Source of the DNA: Pelagibacterium xiamenense
Lineage (GTDB): Bacteria; Pseudomonadota; Alphaproteobacteria; Rhizobiales; Devosiaceae
Length of the DNA stretch: 64,000 nucleotides
Direction of reading: 5' to 3'
NCBI RefSeq assembly: GCF_021166475.1
Contig: NZ_JAJOYS010000001.1
Coordinates: forward strand, 1,116,001-1,180,000
Part shown: in pieces, positions 52,699 to 61,841 of the stretch
Layout: each line of letters opens with the position of its first letter
Numbering within the stretch: the first letter of the stretch is position 1
Position numbers and translations under genes: made by a program
Notes under the pieces: generated by a model
What the model was told of the DNA's origin: nothing
The model's input: only the letters and a program-made list of their open reading frames with translations
Database searches by the model: none

Positions 52699-53072
52699 TA
52701 TGCGGGTTGCGCGGCCGAAGTCAGGACGAGGTGCCACCAGATCGCGATGGGGCTTCGATGGCAGGTTTCGCGGAGTATCCGCTGGAACCGTCTATTCCGC
52801 TTCCACAGGCGAGCGGCTTGCGGCTTTGCCCTCATCCTCCGCAATCAATAGACCGAACATAATGCAGAAAAGAACTGGGGCAGCAGGGAGCTATAGCAAT
52901 CAAATCCACACAGGCAGCGCTGTCCACTTGTTTGGTCACATATGCCCGTCTTCGGGGGAGAACGATGCCGGACCTATGTGCTGGGCACGGGCCATGCGCG
53001 TAGCTCAGAGCCTGCACTGAAGCTGTCCCCATCTCCCCACCCACCCCCGCAGTGTCCAACAGTCCCCCCAAT
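52699..53072. other. 374-base region without a gene, right edge of the lower-GC insert
   Basis: Both strands have short open frames here, but none with a ribosome site or known product, and the frames on opposite strands overlap. GC returns to the flanking level towards 53000. It may hold decayed sequence of the insert. Confidence 0.5.
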
Positions 53073-54704
53073 ATGCTAGAAAACCACATGGTACGTCTTG
53101 CCGAGATCGAAGCGGGGCGGGAGGCGTTTGCCCGATGCAGGTGGCGGGAAGCCTATGCGCGGCTTTCCGGGGCCGATGGGGTGTTGTCTCTCGAACCGGA
53201 CGATCTCGAACGGTTTGCGGCGGCGGCGTATCTTGTCGGTGAGGAGGCCGAGGCAACCGCCATCTGGACGCGCGCGCATCACGAACGCATCGACCGGGGG
53301 GAGATCGAGCAGGCCGCAATATGCGGGTTCTGGTTGAGCCTCAATTTCCTGCTTCGCGGGGAGGCGGCGCGCGGTACCGGTTGGCTGGCGCGCTCGGAGC
53401 GGCTGCTCAAGGACCGGGAGGGTCCGTGCGTGGCGCAAGGGTACGGATACGCCGTGAGGGGCCTTTTGGAGATGGGGGCGCCCGAAAGCGCCAATGCGCA
53501 GTTTCGGCGGGCCGTCGCGCTTGCCGAGCGGTTCGGGGATGCCGATCTTTTAGCGCTCGCGCTTCTGGGGTCCGGCCAAAGCCTGATCCGGTTGCACAAG
53601 AGCGCCGAGGGCGCGGCGCGGCTCGACGAGGCCATGGTGGCGGTGACGGCGGGCGACGTATCGCCGGTCTTTGCCGGTATCATCTACTGCGCCGTCATCC
53701 TGACCTGCCAGCGCATCTTCGATCTGCACCGCGCGCAGGAATGGACCGGCCAGCTCGACGCCTGGTGCGCGTCCCAGCCCGATCTTGTGCCCTATCGTGG
53801 CCGGTGCCTCGTGCACCGGTCGGAAATTCTGCAGTTGCAGGGCAACTGGCCCGGGGCGCTCGATGAGGCGATGAAGGCCCGCGCGCACCTTGCCGGCAGG
53901 TCGGCGGCAGAGGTTGGACACGCGTGCTACCAGCTGGGCGAGCTTCATCGGCTTCGCGGCGCGTTCGATAAGGCCGAAGAGATGTACCGTCAGGCCGGGC
54001 TGCACGGCTATGAACCGCGCCCCGGCCTCTCGCTGCTGCGTCTGGCGCAGGGCGAGCGCACGGCCGCCGCCGCTTCAATCCGCGAAGCGGCGGGGGAGGC
54101 GCGGTCCGCGGACCCCAGACTGCTCGGCCCGTGCGTCGAGATCCTGATCGCCGCGGGCGATCTCGAAGCCGCACCGGCCGTCGCCGACGCGCTGGCACAC
54201 ACGGCCGCGACCCTCGACGCGCCGTTTCTGCGCGCGATTTCGGCCCAGGCAACCGGTGCTCTCCGGCTGGCAGAGGGGGCGGCGGAACTGGCGCTCGCGC
54301 CCTTGCGCGAGGCATGGGGGCTCTGGCAGCAGCTCGGCGTGCCTTATGAAGCCGCGCGCGTGCGCGTGCTCATGGGGCGGGTGTGCCAGCGGCTCGGCAG
54401 TAACGAGGATGCGCACATGCATTTCGAGGCCGCACGGGCGGTTTTCCGCGATCTGGAGGCTGCGCCCGATCTGGCCGCGCTCGACAAGCTCATGGCGGGC
54501 GGCGGCCCGGCGGGGCTTTTAACGGACCGCGAACGCGAGGTGCTGGCGCTCGTCGCGGCCGGCGAGACGAACCGGGGGGTCGCCATCGCGCTGGGCATCA
54601 GCGAACACACAGTCGCGCGCCACGTGAGCAACATCTTCGACAAGCTCGGGGTATCGTCGCGAACCGCGGCCAGCGCCATCGCCCACAGGGACAAGCTCGT
54701 CTGA
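53073..54704 (+). CDS. TPR-containing LuxR-family regulator
   Basis: About 543 residues (ATG 53073; GTG 53052 or ATG 53088 possible). Residues up to about 460 form helical TPR-like repeats rich in Ala; the C-terminal 65 residues are a LuxR/Ger[50 protein letters not shown]. No Walker A motif, so it is not a full MalT/LAL protein but the shorter TPR-LuxR type. It is followed by a methyltransferase gene, a pair seen in many genomes. Confidence 0.9.
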   Translation: MLENHMVRLAEIEAGREAFARCRWREAYARLSGADGVLSLEPDDLERFAAAAYLVGEEAEATAIWTRAHHERIDRGEIEQAAICGFWLSLNFLLRGEAARGTGWLARSERLLKDREGPCVAQGYGYAVRGLLEMGAPESANAQFRRAVALAERFGDADLLALALLGSGQSLIRLHKSAEGAARLDEAMVAVTAGDVSPVFAGIIYCAVILTCQRIFDLHRAQEWTGQLDAWCASQPDLVPYRGRCLVHRSEILQLQGNWPGALDEAMKARAHLAGRSAAEVGHACYQLGELHRLRGAFDKAEEMYRQAGLHGYEPRPGLSLLRLAQGERTAAAASIREAAGEARSADPRLLGPCVEILIAAGDLEAAPAVADALAHTAATLDAPFLRAISAQATGALRLAEGAAELALAPLREAWGLWQQLGVPYEAARVRVLMGRVCQRLGSNEDAHMHFEAARAVFRDLEAAPDLAALDKLMAGGGPAGLLTDREREVLALVAAGETNRGVAIALGISEHTVARHVSNIFDKLGVSSRTAASAIAHRDKLV

Positions 54705-54821
54705 GCGGCACATGGTCAATTCTCACCACAGGGCCGCCGACGCCGCCTGGTGAATACGAGCGATGCGGCGGCGCGCTCTCCTTTCTACGGTACGTGGCGT
54801 TCCGAGCAAAAGGAGGAGAAA

Positions 54822-55631
54822 ATGACCGAGCAAGTTTACGGCAAGTCCTTTGCCGCCAACCCCGCGGAGAATTACCAGCGCTATTTCGTACCATCCATAG
54901 GCGCGCCGGTCGCGGACGATCTGATGGCGGCCGCAAAGCTGCAGCCGGGCGCGCGCGTGCTCGATATCGCGTGCGGGACCGGCGTTGTGACCCGGCTCGC
55001 GGCGGAGCGCGTCGGCGCCTCCGGCGCCGTTACCGGGCTCGACATCAGCCCGGCCATGCTGGCGGTGGCCCGGTCCCGGACCGCGCCCGGCGCATCGATC
55101 GACTGGATTGAGGCGAGCGCGGAAGCGATCCCGCTCGAGGATGAGGCGTTCGACGTCGTCTTCTGCCAGATGGGGCTTCAGTTCGTTTCCAACAAGCTCG
55201 CCGCGTTACGCGAAATGCGGCGGGTGCTGGATGCGGGCGGACGGGCGTTTGTGACGGCCCCCGGTCCCAAACCGCCCCTCTTTGCGATCCTCACCGACGC
55301 ACTGGCCCGGCACCTGAGCCCCGAGGCGGCGGCGTTCGGCGATCTCGTCTTTTCGCTGCACGATGTCGATGAACTGACCGAACTCATGCGCGGCGCCGGG
55401 TTCGCCGACATCGACGTCACGGCGCGGCCCAAGACCCTACGTCTTCCCGCACCGGCCGATTTCCTGTGGCAATATCTATACAGTACGCCCCTCGCAGGCG
55501 CGGTCGCCGAGGCCGGGCCGGCAAAGCGCGAGGCGCTGGAGCGCGACGTCTGCGAGCGTTGGCAGGACTTCGCGGCCGATGGGTCGACGGCGCTCGACGT
55601 CGGCGTGACCACGGCGACGGGGACGAAATAG
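54822..55631 (+). CDS. Class I SAM-dependent methyltransferase (UbiE/COQ5-like)
   Basis: A 269-residue enzyme. Motif I is VLDIACGTGVVTRLAAE, then GLDISPAMLAVAR, and FDVVFCQMGLQFVSNKLAALREMRRVLDAGG. ATG 54822 is preceded by AGGAGGAG, a near-perfect ribosome site. The substrate is unknown; it is likely controlled by or co-transcribed with the upstream LuxR-type gene (117 bases). Confidence 0.9.
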   Translation: MTEQVYGKSFAANPAENYQRYFVPSIGAPVADDLMAAAKLQPGARVLDIACGTGVVTRLAAERVGASGAVTGLDISPAMLAVARSRTAPGASIDWIEASAEAIPLEDEAFDVVFCQMGLQFVSNKLAALREMRRVLDAGGRAFVTAPGPKPPLFAILTDALARHLSPEAAAFGDLVFSLHDVDELTELMRGAGFADIDVTARPKTLRLPAPADFLWQYLYSTPLAGAVAEAGPAKREALERDVCERWQDFAADGSTALDVGVTTATGTK

Positions 55632-55705
55632 GCGAGGTGTATTTTGCGACGGGAGAGGAGCGGGGGCGGCGTTGACAACATGAAGGTCTTCATGCCCTAT
55701 ACCGC

Positions 55706-55892
55706 CGTCGCAGGTTCCCCGGCGGTTCACACCAACGGGGATTAAAAGGGAACACGGTGCGACGTACCCATCAGGGCGCAATACCGTGGCTGCCCCCGCA
55801 ACTGTAGGCGGCGAGCTCCTTCGAGATACCACTGGCAACGCAGCCGGGAAGGTCGAAGGCGCATTGAGCCGCGAGCCAGGAGACCTGCCGCG
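55706..55892 (+). ncRNA. Cobalamin riboswitch
   Basis: The closing stem pairs GCAGGT (55710-55715) with ACCTGC (55883-55888). Conserved inner parts are present in order: TTAAAAGGGAACACGGTGCG, CCCCCGCAACTGTA and the B12-box type stretch CCACTGGCAACGCAGCCGGGAAGG (written here in part: CACTGG ... GCCGGGAAGG). It is 120 bases before the ABC ATPase gene, so adenosyl- or another cobalamin should lower expression of the transporter. Confidence 0.95.
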
Positions 55893-55934
55893 ACGTTCAC
55901 TTCAACCCGGCCGGGGTGTGCCGAGGGGACGTAG

Positions 55935-56045
55935 ATGGCGCTCGACGACATTATCACAGCTTTGTGCCTGATCGGTTCTCCCGTTATCCCCGGCCAATTG
56001 GCGGAGACGGGCGATGGACCTGGCACAGCAACTCGTCGGCGCTAG
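55935..56045 (+). CDS. Possible 36-residue leader ORF after the riboswitch
   Basis: ATG 55935 opens a 36-codon frame (MALDDIITALCLIGS... ending RRR) after the riboswitch, with GAGGGGAC in front, and ends inside the next gene, overlapping its start by 32 bases. It may couple translation of the ATPase or be chance. No family recognised. Confidence 0.3.
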   Translation: MALDDIITALCLIGSPVIPGQLAETGDGPGTATRRR

Positions 56046-56817
56046 ACCCGCGCGCCTCGACGCCCGGGGTCTGAGTTGGGGACCCGCCGGCGGCGCCCCC
56101 ATCATCACCGATATCAACGTCTCGGTCGCGGCCGGCGAAATGCTCGCGGTGGTCGGCCCGAACGGTGCCGGCAAGTCGAGCCTTCTGCGCTGCCTTTACC
56201 GCTTTCATCGCCCGACCGCCGGCACGGTGCGGCTCGATGGCGACGACATCTGGGCCGTGCGGCCGCGCGCTTTGGCCCGCCGCGTGGCGACGGTTCTCCA
56301 GGAGTCCGCGTCCGACTTCGGACTGACGGTCGCCGAGATCGTGGAACTGGGACTGACGCCCCATGTCGGCCGCTTCAGCACGCCCAGCTACCGGCCCATC
56401 GAAACGGCGCTGGCGCTGATGAACCTCACCGATTTTGCCGCACGCAATTTCGCCTCCCTCTCCGGGGGCGAAAAGCAGCGGGTGATGATCGCGCGGGCGC
56501 TGGTTCAGAAGCCGGACCTCATCATTCTCGACGAGCCAACAAACCACCTCGACATCCGTCACCAGCTCGAGGTGCTGGACCTCCTCTCGCGGCTTCCCAC
56601 TACGGTGATCGTGTCCCTGCACGACCTGGCTCTGGCGTCCGCACATGCCGACCGAGTGCTGGTGCTCGAAGACGGTAAGCAGATTCAGTTGGGACAGCCG
56701 CTCGACGTGCTGACACCGGAGACTGTCCGTCGAACTTTCGCGGTCGAGGCTGCCATTGACAGCCATCCGTCCACCGGCCGCCCCCGGTTTTCCTTTCATC
56801 TCGATCGCAACGCTTGA
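56014..56817 (+). CDS. ABC transporter ATP-binding protein (cobalamin/iron-chelate type)
   Basis: A 267-residue FecE/BtuD-like ATPase: Walker A GPNGAGKSS, signature LSGGEKQRVMIARAL, Walker B LIILDEPTNHLDI, H-loop VSLHDLALA. It is the first gene behind the cobalamin riboswitch, which points to cobalamin or a precursor (or cobalt chelate) as the substrate. Gene order ATPase, binding protein, permease is unusual; the binding protein or outer-membrane receptor more often comes first. Confidence 0.93.
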   Translation: MDLAQQLVGARPARLDARGLSWGPAGGAPIITDINVSVAAGEMLAVVGPNGAGKSSLLRCLYRFHRPTAGTVRLDGDDIWAVRPRALARRVATVLQESASDFGLTVAEIVELGLTPHVGRFSTPSYRPIETALALMNLTDFAARNFASLSGGEKQRVMIARALVQKPDLIILDEPTNHLDIRHQLEVLDLLSRLPTTVIVSLHDLALASAHADRVLVLEDGKQIQLGQPLDVLTPETVRRTFAVEAAIDSHPSTGRPRFSFHLDRNA

Positions 56818-56828
56818 AGGAGTTCATC

Positions 56829-57776
56829 ATGCGCTTCGTCTCCGCCGTCCTCGCGCCGGCGCTTCTCGCCGCTACCGCCGTTTCGGCGCAGGCCCATCCC
56901 GTTACGGTCCAAAGCTGCGATCGCACCGTCACCTTCGACGCCGCACCGACACGGGCGGTGGCAAATGACGTCAACCTCACCGAGATGATGCTCGCGCTCG
57001 GCCTCGCCGACCATATGGTCGGCTACACCGGTATTTCGGACTGGAAGACGCTGGACGAACGGCTTCGCGAGGAGGTGGGGGAATTGCCCGAACTCTCTCC
57101 GAACTACCCCTCCAAGGAAGTGCTGCTCGGCGCCGATGCGGACTTCTACTTCGCAGGCTGGAACTACGGCATGCGCGTGGGCGGCGAGGTGACGCCCGAT
57201 ACGCTGGCGGAATTCGACATCGCGACCTATGAACTGACCGAAAGCTGCATCCACATCATGGACAAGCCCAAGGCGTCCATGGACGACATGTATGTCGACC
57301 TCATCAACCTGGGCAGGATTTTCGGCGTCGAGGACAAGGCCGCCGCGCTCGTCGACGGCTACAAGCGGGAACTGGCCGACTTCACCGCCACGCTGCCGGC
57401 CGATGGGGCCGCGCCAAAGGTCTTTGTTTACGATTCAGGCGAGGACAAACCCTTCACCGCCGGCCGCTACGCCATCCCCACGGCGCTGATCGAGGCGGCA
57501 GGCGGCACCAACATCATGGACGATGTTGAATCGAGCTGGGCTGAAGTCGGCTGGGAACCGGTGATCGAGCGCAATCCCGACGTCGTGGTCATCGTCAACT
57601 ATGGGGACGTCACCGCCGAGCAGAAGATCGACTTCATGAAGAACAATGCGGCCTTCAAGGACATCCCGGCGGTAGCGAACGACCGTTTCGTCGTGCTCGA
57701 ATATGTCGAGGCGACACCCGGTCCGCGCAATATCGAAGCCATCAAGCGCCTCGCCGCGGCGTTTTTCCCGTCCTGA
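56829..57776 (+). CDS. Periplasmic cobalamin/iron-chelate type binding protein
   Basis: A 315-residue class III binding protein with signal peptide MRFVSAVLAPALLAATAVSAQA. Typical blocks: TVQSCDRTVTFDAAPTRAVANDVNLTEMMLALGLADHMVGYTG and later ERNPDVVVIVNYGD. AAGGAG at 56816 sets ATG 56829. The riboswitch favours cobalamin; the protein alone would equally fit a siderophore binder (FecB/BtuF-like). Confidence 0.92.
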   Translation: MRFVSAVLAPALLAATAVSAQAHPVTVQSCDRTVTFDAAPTRAVANDVNLTEMMLALGLADHMVGYTGISDWKTLDERLREEVGELPELSPNYPSKEVLLGADADFYFAGWNYGMRVGGEVTPDTLAEFDIATYELTESCIHIMDKPKASMDDMYVDLINLGRIFGVEDKAAALVDGYKRELADFTATLPADGAAPKVFVYDSGEDKPFTAGRYAIPTALIEAAGGTNIMDDVESSWAEVGWEPVIERNPDVVVIVNYGDVTAEQKIDFMKNNAAFKDIPAVANDRFVVLEYVEATPGPRNIEAIKRLAAAFFPS

Positions 57777-57784
57777 TCCCAAAT

Positions 57785-57808
57785 GGGCCGGCGCGTCTGG
57801 GCCGGCCC
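57785..57808 (+). repeat. Intra-operon hairpin before the permease gene
   Basis: GGGCCGGC ... GCCGGCCC, 8-bp perfect stem with an 8-base loop, 8 bases after the binding-protein stop and 12 before the permease ATG. Probably shields the upstream mRNA and lowers permease translation. Confidence 0.6.
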
Positions 57809-57819
57809 GGATTTACGTC

Positions 57820-58881
57820 ATGTCACACAAACATCTCGTCGCGGGCCCGCGCCACATCATCCTGCATAACCTGCCCGCGCTGGTGGCAGGGCTGGTGCTC
57901 GTGCTCCTTGCCGTGATGATGGCGGGTGTCAGCGTCGGCGCCGTCGGCATTCCCCTCAATGTCGTCTGGGGCGTCATCGTCAACCACCTTGCACCGGGCA
58001 GCGTCGAGGTGACCTGGTCGGCCGGGCGTGACAACATCGTCTGGGAGGTGCGGCTGCCGCGCGTCATCCTGGGGGGCATCGTCGGAGCGACCCTGGCCGT
58101 GGTCGGCGCGGCCCTGCAGTCGGTCACCCGCAACCAACTCGCCGACCCGCATCTGCTGGGCATCTCCTCGGGCGCCGCGCTGGGGGCGATTGTCGTTCTG
58201 CTCCATACCGGCATGTTCCTCGGGCTTGTCACCGTGCCGCTCTTTGCGTTCGTCGGCGCGCTCGCGACGACGGCGATCGTGGTCGGTGTCGCCAGCTTCA
58301 CCAAGGCAACCGATGCCAGCCGGCTGGTGCTGATCGGGGTCGCCGTCTCCTTTGTCGTGACGTCACTGGGGAGCCTCGGCATATTTCTGGGCGATCCGCG
58401 TGCGGCCCATACCGTGATCTTCTGGATGCTCGGTGGCCTTGGACTGTCACAATGGGAACAGCTGCCTTACCCGCTTGCGGCCCTGGCGGCGGGCAGTGCC
58501 TACCTCATGTTCAACGCCCGCAATTTGAACGCCATGACGCTGGGCGATGAATCCGCAACGGCGCTGGGCCTGCCCGCCTCAGGCTTCCGCATCGTGGTCT
58601 TCATCGTCTGCGCGCTGCTGACCGGCGCCGCCGTTGCCTTTTCGGGCGTCATTTCCTTCATCGGCCTGATGATCCCGCATCTGGTGCGCTTGGTTGTCGG
58701 CGGCGACTATCGCCGGGTGCTGCCGCTCTCGGCGCTTGTCGGGGCCATCTTTCTGGTCCTTGCCGACATGGCTGCGCGGGTCATCATCCCGCCCCAGGAC
58801 ATGCCGCTCGGGGTGATCACCGGCCTGGTCGGCGGCCTGTTTTTCATCGTGCTGATGCGCCGGAACGGGCGCCTGGGCTGA
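57820..58881 (+). CDS. FecCD/BtuC-family ABC permease
   Basis: A 353-residue permease with about ten membrane spans; typical are REVRLPRVILGGIVGATLAVVGAALQSVTRNQLADPHLLGISSGAALGA-like blocks (for example RLPRVILGGIVGATLA) and ISFIGLMIPHLVRL. ATG 57820 (MSHKHLVAGPRH) is right after the hairpin. Last gene of the riboswitch-controlled importer; no outer-membrane TonB receptor is seen in the window. Confidence 0.93.
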   Translation: MSHKHLVAGPRHIILHNLPALVAGLVLVLLAVMMAGVSVGAVGIPLNVVWGVIVNHLAPGSVEVTWSAGRDNIVWEVRLPRVILGGIVGATLAVVGAALQSVTRNQLADPHLLGISSGAALGAIVVLLHTGMFLGLVTVPLFAFVGALATTAIVVGVASFTKATDASRLVLIGVAVSFVVTSLGSLGIFLGDPRAAHTVIFWMLGGLGLSQWEQLPYPLAALAAGSAYLMFNARNLNAMTLGDESATALGLPASGFRIVVFIVCALLTGAAVAFSGVISFIGLMIPHLVRLVVGGDYRRVLPLSALVGAIFLVLADMAARVIIPPQDMPLGVITGLVGGLFFIVLMRRNGRLG

Positions 58882-58896
58882 CGCGCGGCGTGCCCT

Positions 58897-60000
58897 CTAA
58901 CCCAGCGCCTTGAGCGTATCCTCGAGCGCCTCGGCCGCGATTGCCAGTTCGGCGTCGGGGCCGACGCTCATGCGGATGCAGCGGTCGAGGCCGGGGGCGG
59001 CGGGTTTGCGCACGAAGACGCCGCGTTCGGCGAGGCCGTTAAGGATCGCGAGTGCGTAAGCATGGTCGCGGCCGCAGTCGATGGCGACGAAATTGGTGGC
59101 CGAGGGGACGGTCGCGAGGCCCAGATCGGCGGCGAAGGCGTGGATCGTCTCGCGGGCGCGGGCGATTTTGCCGACGACTTCGGCAAGGTAGATCTGGTCT
59201 TCGAGCGCGGCCAAGGCGGCGGCCTGGCTCATGCGGGTGACGCCGAAATGATTGCGGATACGGTCGAAGCCCGCGATGACGTCCTCGTGTCCGACGGCAT
59301 AGCCGACCCGCATGCCCGCAAGACCGTAGGCCTTAGAAAAGGTGCGGTAGCGCAAAAGATTGGGTCGGGCGGTATCGAAGGCCGGGAAGGCGCTTTGCGG
59401 CGCCGTCTCGCAATAGGCCTCGTCGAGGACGATGATCGTCTCCTCGGGGATCGCGGCGATGAAGGCCGAGACCTCCTCGGCGCTCCAGAGCGTGCCCATG
59501 GGGTTGTCGGGATTGGCGAGATAGACGATGCGGGTGGGGGCTTCGCGCGTGGCCACGAGGAGGTTTTCGAGCGATTCCCTGTCCTCGACATAGGGCACCG
59601 TGGCGAGCGCGGCGCCCTGCGCGGCAACGTGATAGTTGAATGTGGGGTAGGCGCCCAGCGAGGTGACGACGCGGTCGCCCGGCGAGAGGAAAAGGCGGCA
59701 GGTGAGGCCCAAAAGCCCGTCGATGCCTTCGCCCACGGTCACATTCTCGAGCCCGACGCCCAGATGCGCCGCGAGCGCGGCGCGGATGCCGTGGTTCTGC
59801 GCGTCGCCATAGGCCCAGACCTCCGGTGCGGCCGCGCGCATTTTCGCCACGACCGAGGGCGCGGGGCCGAAACCGGATTCGTTGGCGCCAAGCCGCGCCC
59901 GGAACGGCCGTCCGGTCTGCCGGACGATGGTTTCAGGGCCGACGAACGGCACGGTGGCGGGCAGCGCCTCGATGACGGGGGTAAACGGCGGTCGGGACAT
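58897..60000 (-). CDS. HisC-like PLP aminotransferase
   Basis: A 367-residue class I/II aminotransferase of the histidinol-phosphate type: RARLGANESGFGPAPSVVAKM, AYPTFNYHVAAQGA, VYLANPDNPMGTLW, IIVLDEAYCET and PLP Lys in TFSKAYGLAGMRVGY. ATG 60000 chosen (MSRPPFTPVIEAL); the 60-residue extension to 60180 is not protein-like. HisC itself, an aromatic aminotransferase, or given the nearby B12 importer a CobD-like decarboxylase are options; the HisC type is most likely. Confidence 0.9.
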   Translation of the reverse strand: MSRPPFTPVIEALPATVPFVGPETIVRQTGRPFRARLGANESGFGPAPSVVAKMRAAAPEVWAYGDAQNHGIRAALAAHLGVGLENVTVGEGIDGLLGLTCRLFLSPGDRVVTSLGAYPTFNYHVAAQGAALATVPYVEDRESLENLLVATREAPTRIVYLANPDNPMGTLWSAEEVSAFIAAIPEETIIVLDEAYCETAPQSAFPAFDTARPNLLRYRTFSKAYGLAGMRVGYAVGHEDVIAGFDRIRNHFGVTRMSQAAALAALEDQIYLAEVVGKIARARETIHAFAADLGLATVPSATNFVAIDCGRDHAYALAILNGLAERGVFVRKPAAPGLDRCIRMSVGPDAELAIAAEALEDTLKALG

Positions 60001-60103
60001 GGATTTCCGGCAGGCTCCTCTTGCCCCTGTGGTACACGCGTTGGGGGCGGCAGGTCCAGTGGCGCGAGGGCCGTGGGCGGATGACGCGGTGAAGGCATAT
60101 CGC

Positions 60104-60625
60104 CTATTGCGGCGGTCCCGCGAGACACATGTCCGCGAGGACAGGCAGGGATAGATCGTGCCGACCAGCAAGATCGGCAATGATCGGTGCCAGATAAGGG
60201 CGGTCGGACGTTTTCGCCCGCAGCATGTCCCAACTGGCAGAATCCCGGAGGGTTTTCATCCAGCTGCGGCCGATCGCAACATCGGCAACGGCAAGCGCGT
60301 CCGCAAGCTTGAGGGCATCTGAGAGCAGCGTGTCCGCATGAATGCCGGTGCGATGGTCATGCGCCTTTATCGCAGTCAGGGCGTCCGAGGGTAGATCGTC
60401 ATCGAGCCACGAAGCCGCTATGACCCCGTGCAGGTGGCGGGCGTCGGCGGTCTCGAAATAGTCGAGGTCGTGGCAAAGGCCGACGCTTTCCCAAAGGTTG
60501 GTATCGCCCCCGAGCCGTTCGGCGAGGCGCCGCATGAGGTAGCCGACGAATATAGAGTGGCGGGCGCGTCCGGATTTGCCCAGATACCGCTCCACCCGTT
60601 CGTGCGCCTGTTCTAACGTGATCAT
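60104..60625 (-). CDS. HD-domain protein
   Basis: A 173-residue protein with the HD pair in VGLCHDLDYFE, first His in ARHSIFVGYLMRR and later AIKAHDHRTGIH. The HD fold binds divalent metal and usually hydrolyses phosphate esters or nucleotides. The substrate is not predictable. Confidence 0.82.
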   Translation of the reverse strand: MITLEQAHERVERYLGKSGRARHSIFVGYLMRRLAERLGGDTNLWESVGLCHDLDYFETADARHLHGVIAASWLDDDLPSDALTAIKAHDHRTGIHADTLLSDALKLADALAVADVAIGRSWMKTLRDSASWDMLRAKTSDRPYLAPIIADLAGRHDLSLPVLADMCLAGPPQ

Positions 60626-60671
60626 ACTCAGAAGGGTATGCCGGTGATGGCCGCCACATCAAGAAGAGAGC

Positions 60672-61784
60672 TCACCCCAACGCCTCCGTGCGATAAAGCG
60701 TCACCCTGATGCCGCCATTGTCGACCGGCGCCCCGGTGGGCAGGAACGGCAGGCGGGTGGATTTGGCGAGGGTGGGGTCGCTCGTGATCAGCCCGACGCG
60801 CCAGCCGGCGAAGCGGGTCGCGAGGGTCTGGCCCAGCGCGGCGTAAAGGGCCGTGAGCTGGCCCTTGTTGCCGATGCGCGCGCCATAGGGCGGGTTGACG
60901 ATGACGAGGCCCGGCGGGCCATCGGGCGGCGTGAGGGTGGAGACCGTTTGCTGGGTGAATTCGGTCCATGCCGAAACGCCGGCGCGTTCGGCGTTGGCCT
61001 GGCTCATGCGAACCGCACCGGGATCGCGGTCGCTGCCGAAAAAGCGGGATGAGGGTGCGGTGGGGGCGATCGAGGCGCGCAGGGTTTGCCAGGCTTCGGC
61101 CTCGAAGGTCGCGAGGTCCTCGAAGGCGAAGCGGCGCGAGCGGCCGGGGGCGAGGTTGGCGGCGATCTCGGCGGCCTCGATGACGAAGGTGCCCGACCCG
61201 CACATGGGGTCGAGGACGGGTTCGGTGCCGTCATAGCCGCATTGATGGAGGAAGAGCGCGGCGAGGGTTTCGCGCATCGGGGCGCGGGCGACGGCCTCCT
61301 TGTGGCCGCGCTTGTGGAGCGAGGCGCCGGAGGTGTCGATGCTGATCGTGACGACGTCGTTTTCGATCCGCGCCTTGATGACGAGCGCGGCGTCGCTGGC
61401 AATCGGCGCGCCGAGCTCTTCGGTAATCGCGGTGGCGATGCGCTGGGCTGCGGCGGCCGAATGGTAGATCTTCGACTTGCGGCACACCGCTTCGACGCGA
61501 ACGGGGACGCCGGGCTTGAGGACGTCCGCCCAGGGGACGCGGCGGGCGCGCTTGTCGAGCTGGGCGAGGTGCACGGCGGGGAACGACGCGATACGCGCCA
61601 GCACGTGCCCCGCGCCGCGCAACGTGAGGTTGGCGCGCCAGACATCGGGCCAGCCGCCCTGGGTGACCACGCCGCCCGGCACGGGTCTGGGATCGGCAAA
61701 ACCCTTGGCGCGGGCTTCGGCGGCGAGGGCCGGTTCGAGCCCGGGCGGGGCCATGAGGAAGATTTCGAATGGGGTATCGGTCAT
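60672..61784 (-). CDS. THUMP-type 23S rRNA methyltransferase (RlmL/YcbY-like)
   Basis: A 370-residue protein. N-terminal THUMP region (about residues 50-165: KSKIYHSAAAAQRIATAI, VTISIDTSGASLHKRGHKEAVARAPMRETLAA) and a Rossmann methyltransferase with DPMCGSGTFVIEAAEIA and catalytic NPPYG (VIVNPPYGARIGN). The RlmL half acts on guanine N2 of 23S rRNA; the fused RlmK half is absent, as in many Alphaproteobacteria. Confidence 0.92.
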   Translation of the reverse strand: MTDTPFEIFLMAPPGLEPALAAEARAKGFADPRPVPGGVVTQGGWPDVWRANLTLRGAGHVLARIASFPAVHLAQLDKRARRVPWADVLKPGVPVRVEAVCRKSKIYHSAAAAQRIATAITEELGAPIASDAALVIKARIENDVVTISIDTSGASLHKRGHKEAVARAPMRETLAALFLHQCGYDGTEPVLDPMCGSGTFVIEAAEIAANLAPGRSRRFAFEDLATFEAEAWQTLRASIAPTAPSSRFFGSDRDPGAVRMSQANAERAGVSAWTEFTQQTVSTLTPPDGPPGLVIVNPPYGARIGNKGQLTALYAALGQTLATRFAGWRVGLITSDPTLAKSTRLPFLPTGAPVDNGGIRVTLYRTEALG

Positions 61785-61841
61785 TGCAGCGTCAATAGCC
61801 TGATGCGGGCTGCCGCGCGAGAGGAAAGGTGGGCGAGGCCG

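Noticed and set aside
50486-53072. Prophage or integrative element carrying the TIR pair
   Set aside because: No integrase, transposase, phage structural gene or flanking tRNA/direct repeats were found; only composition suggests transfer.
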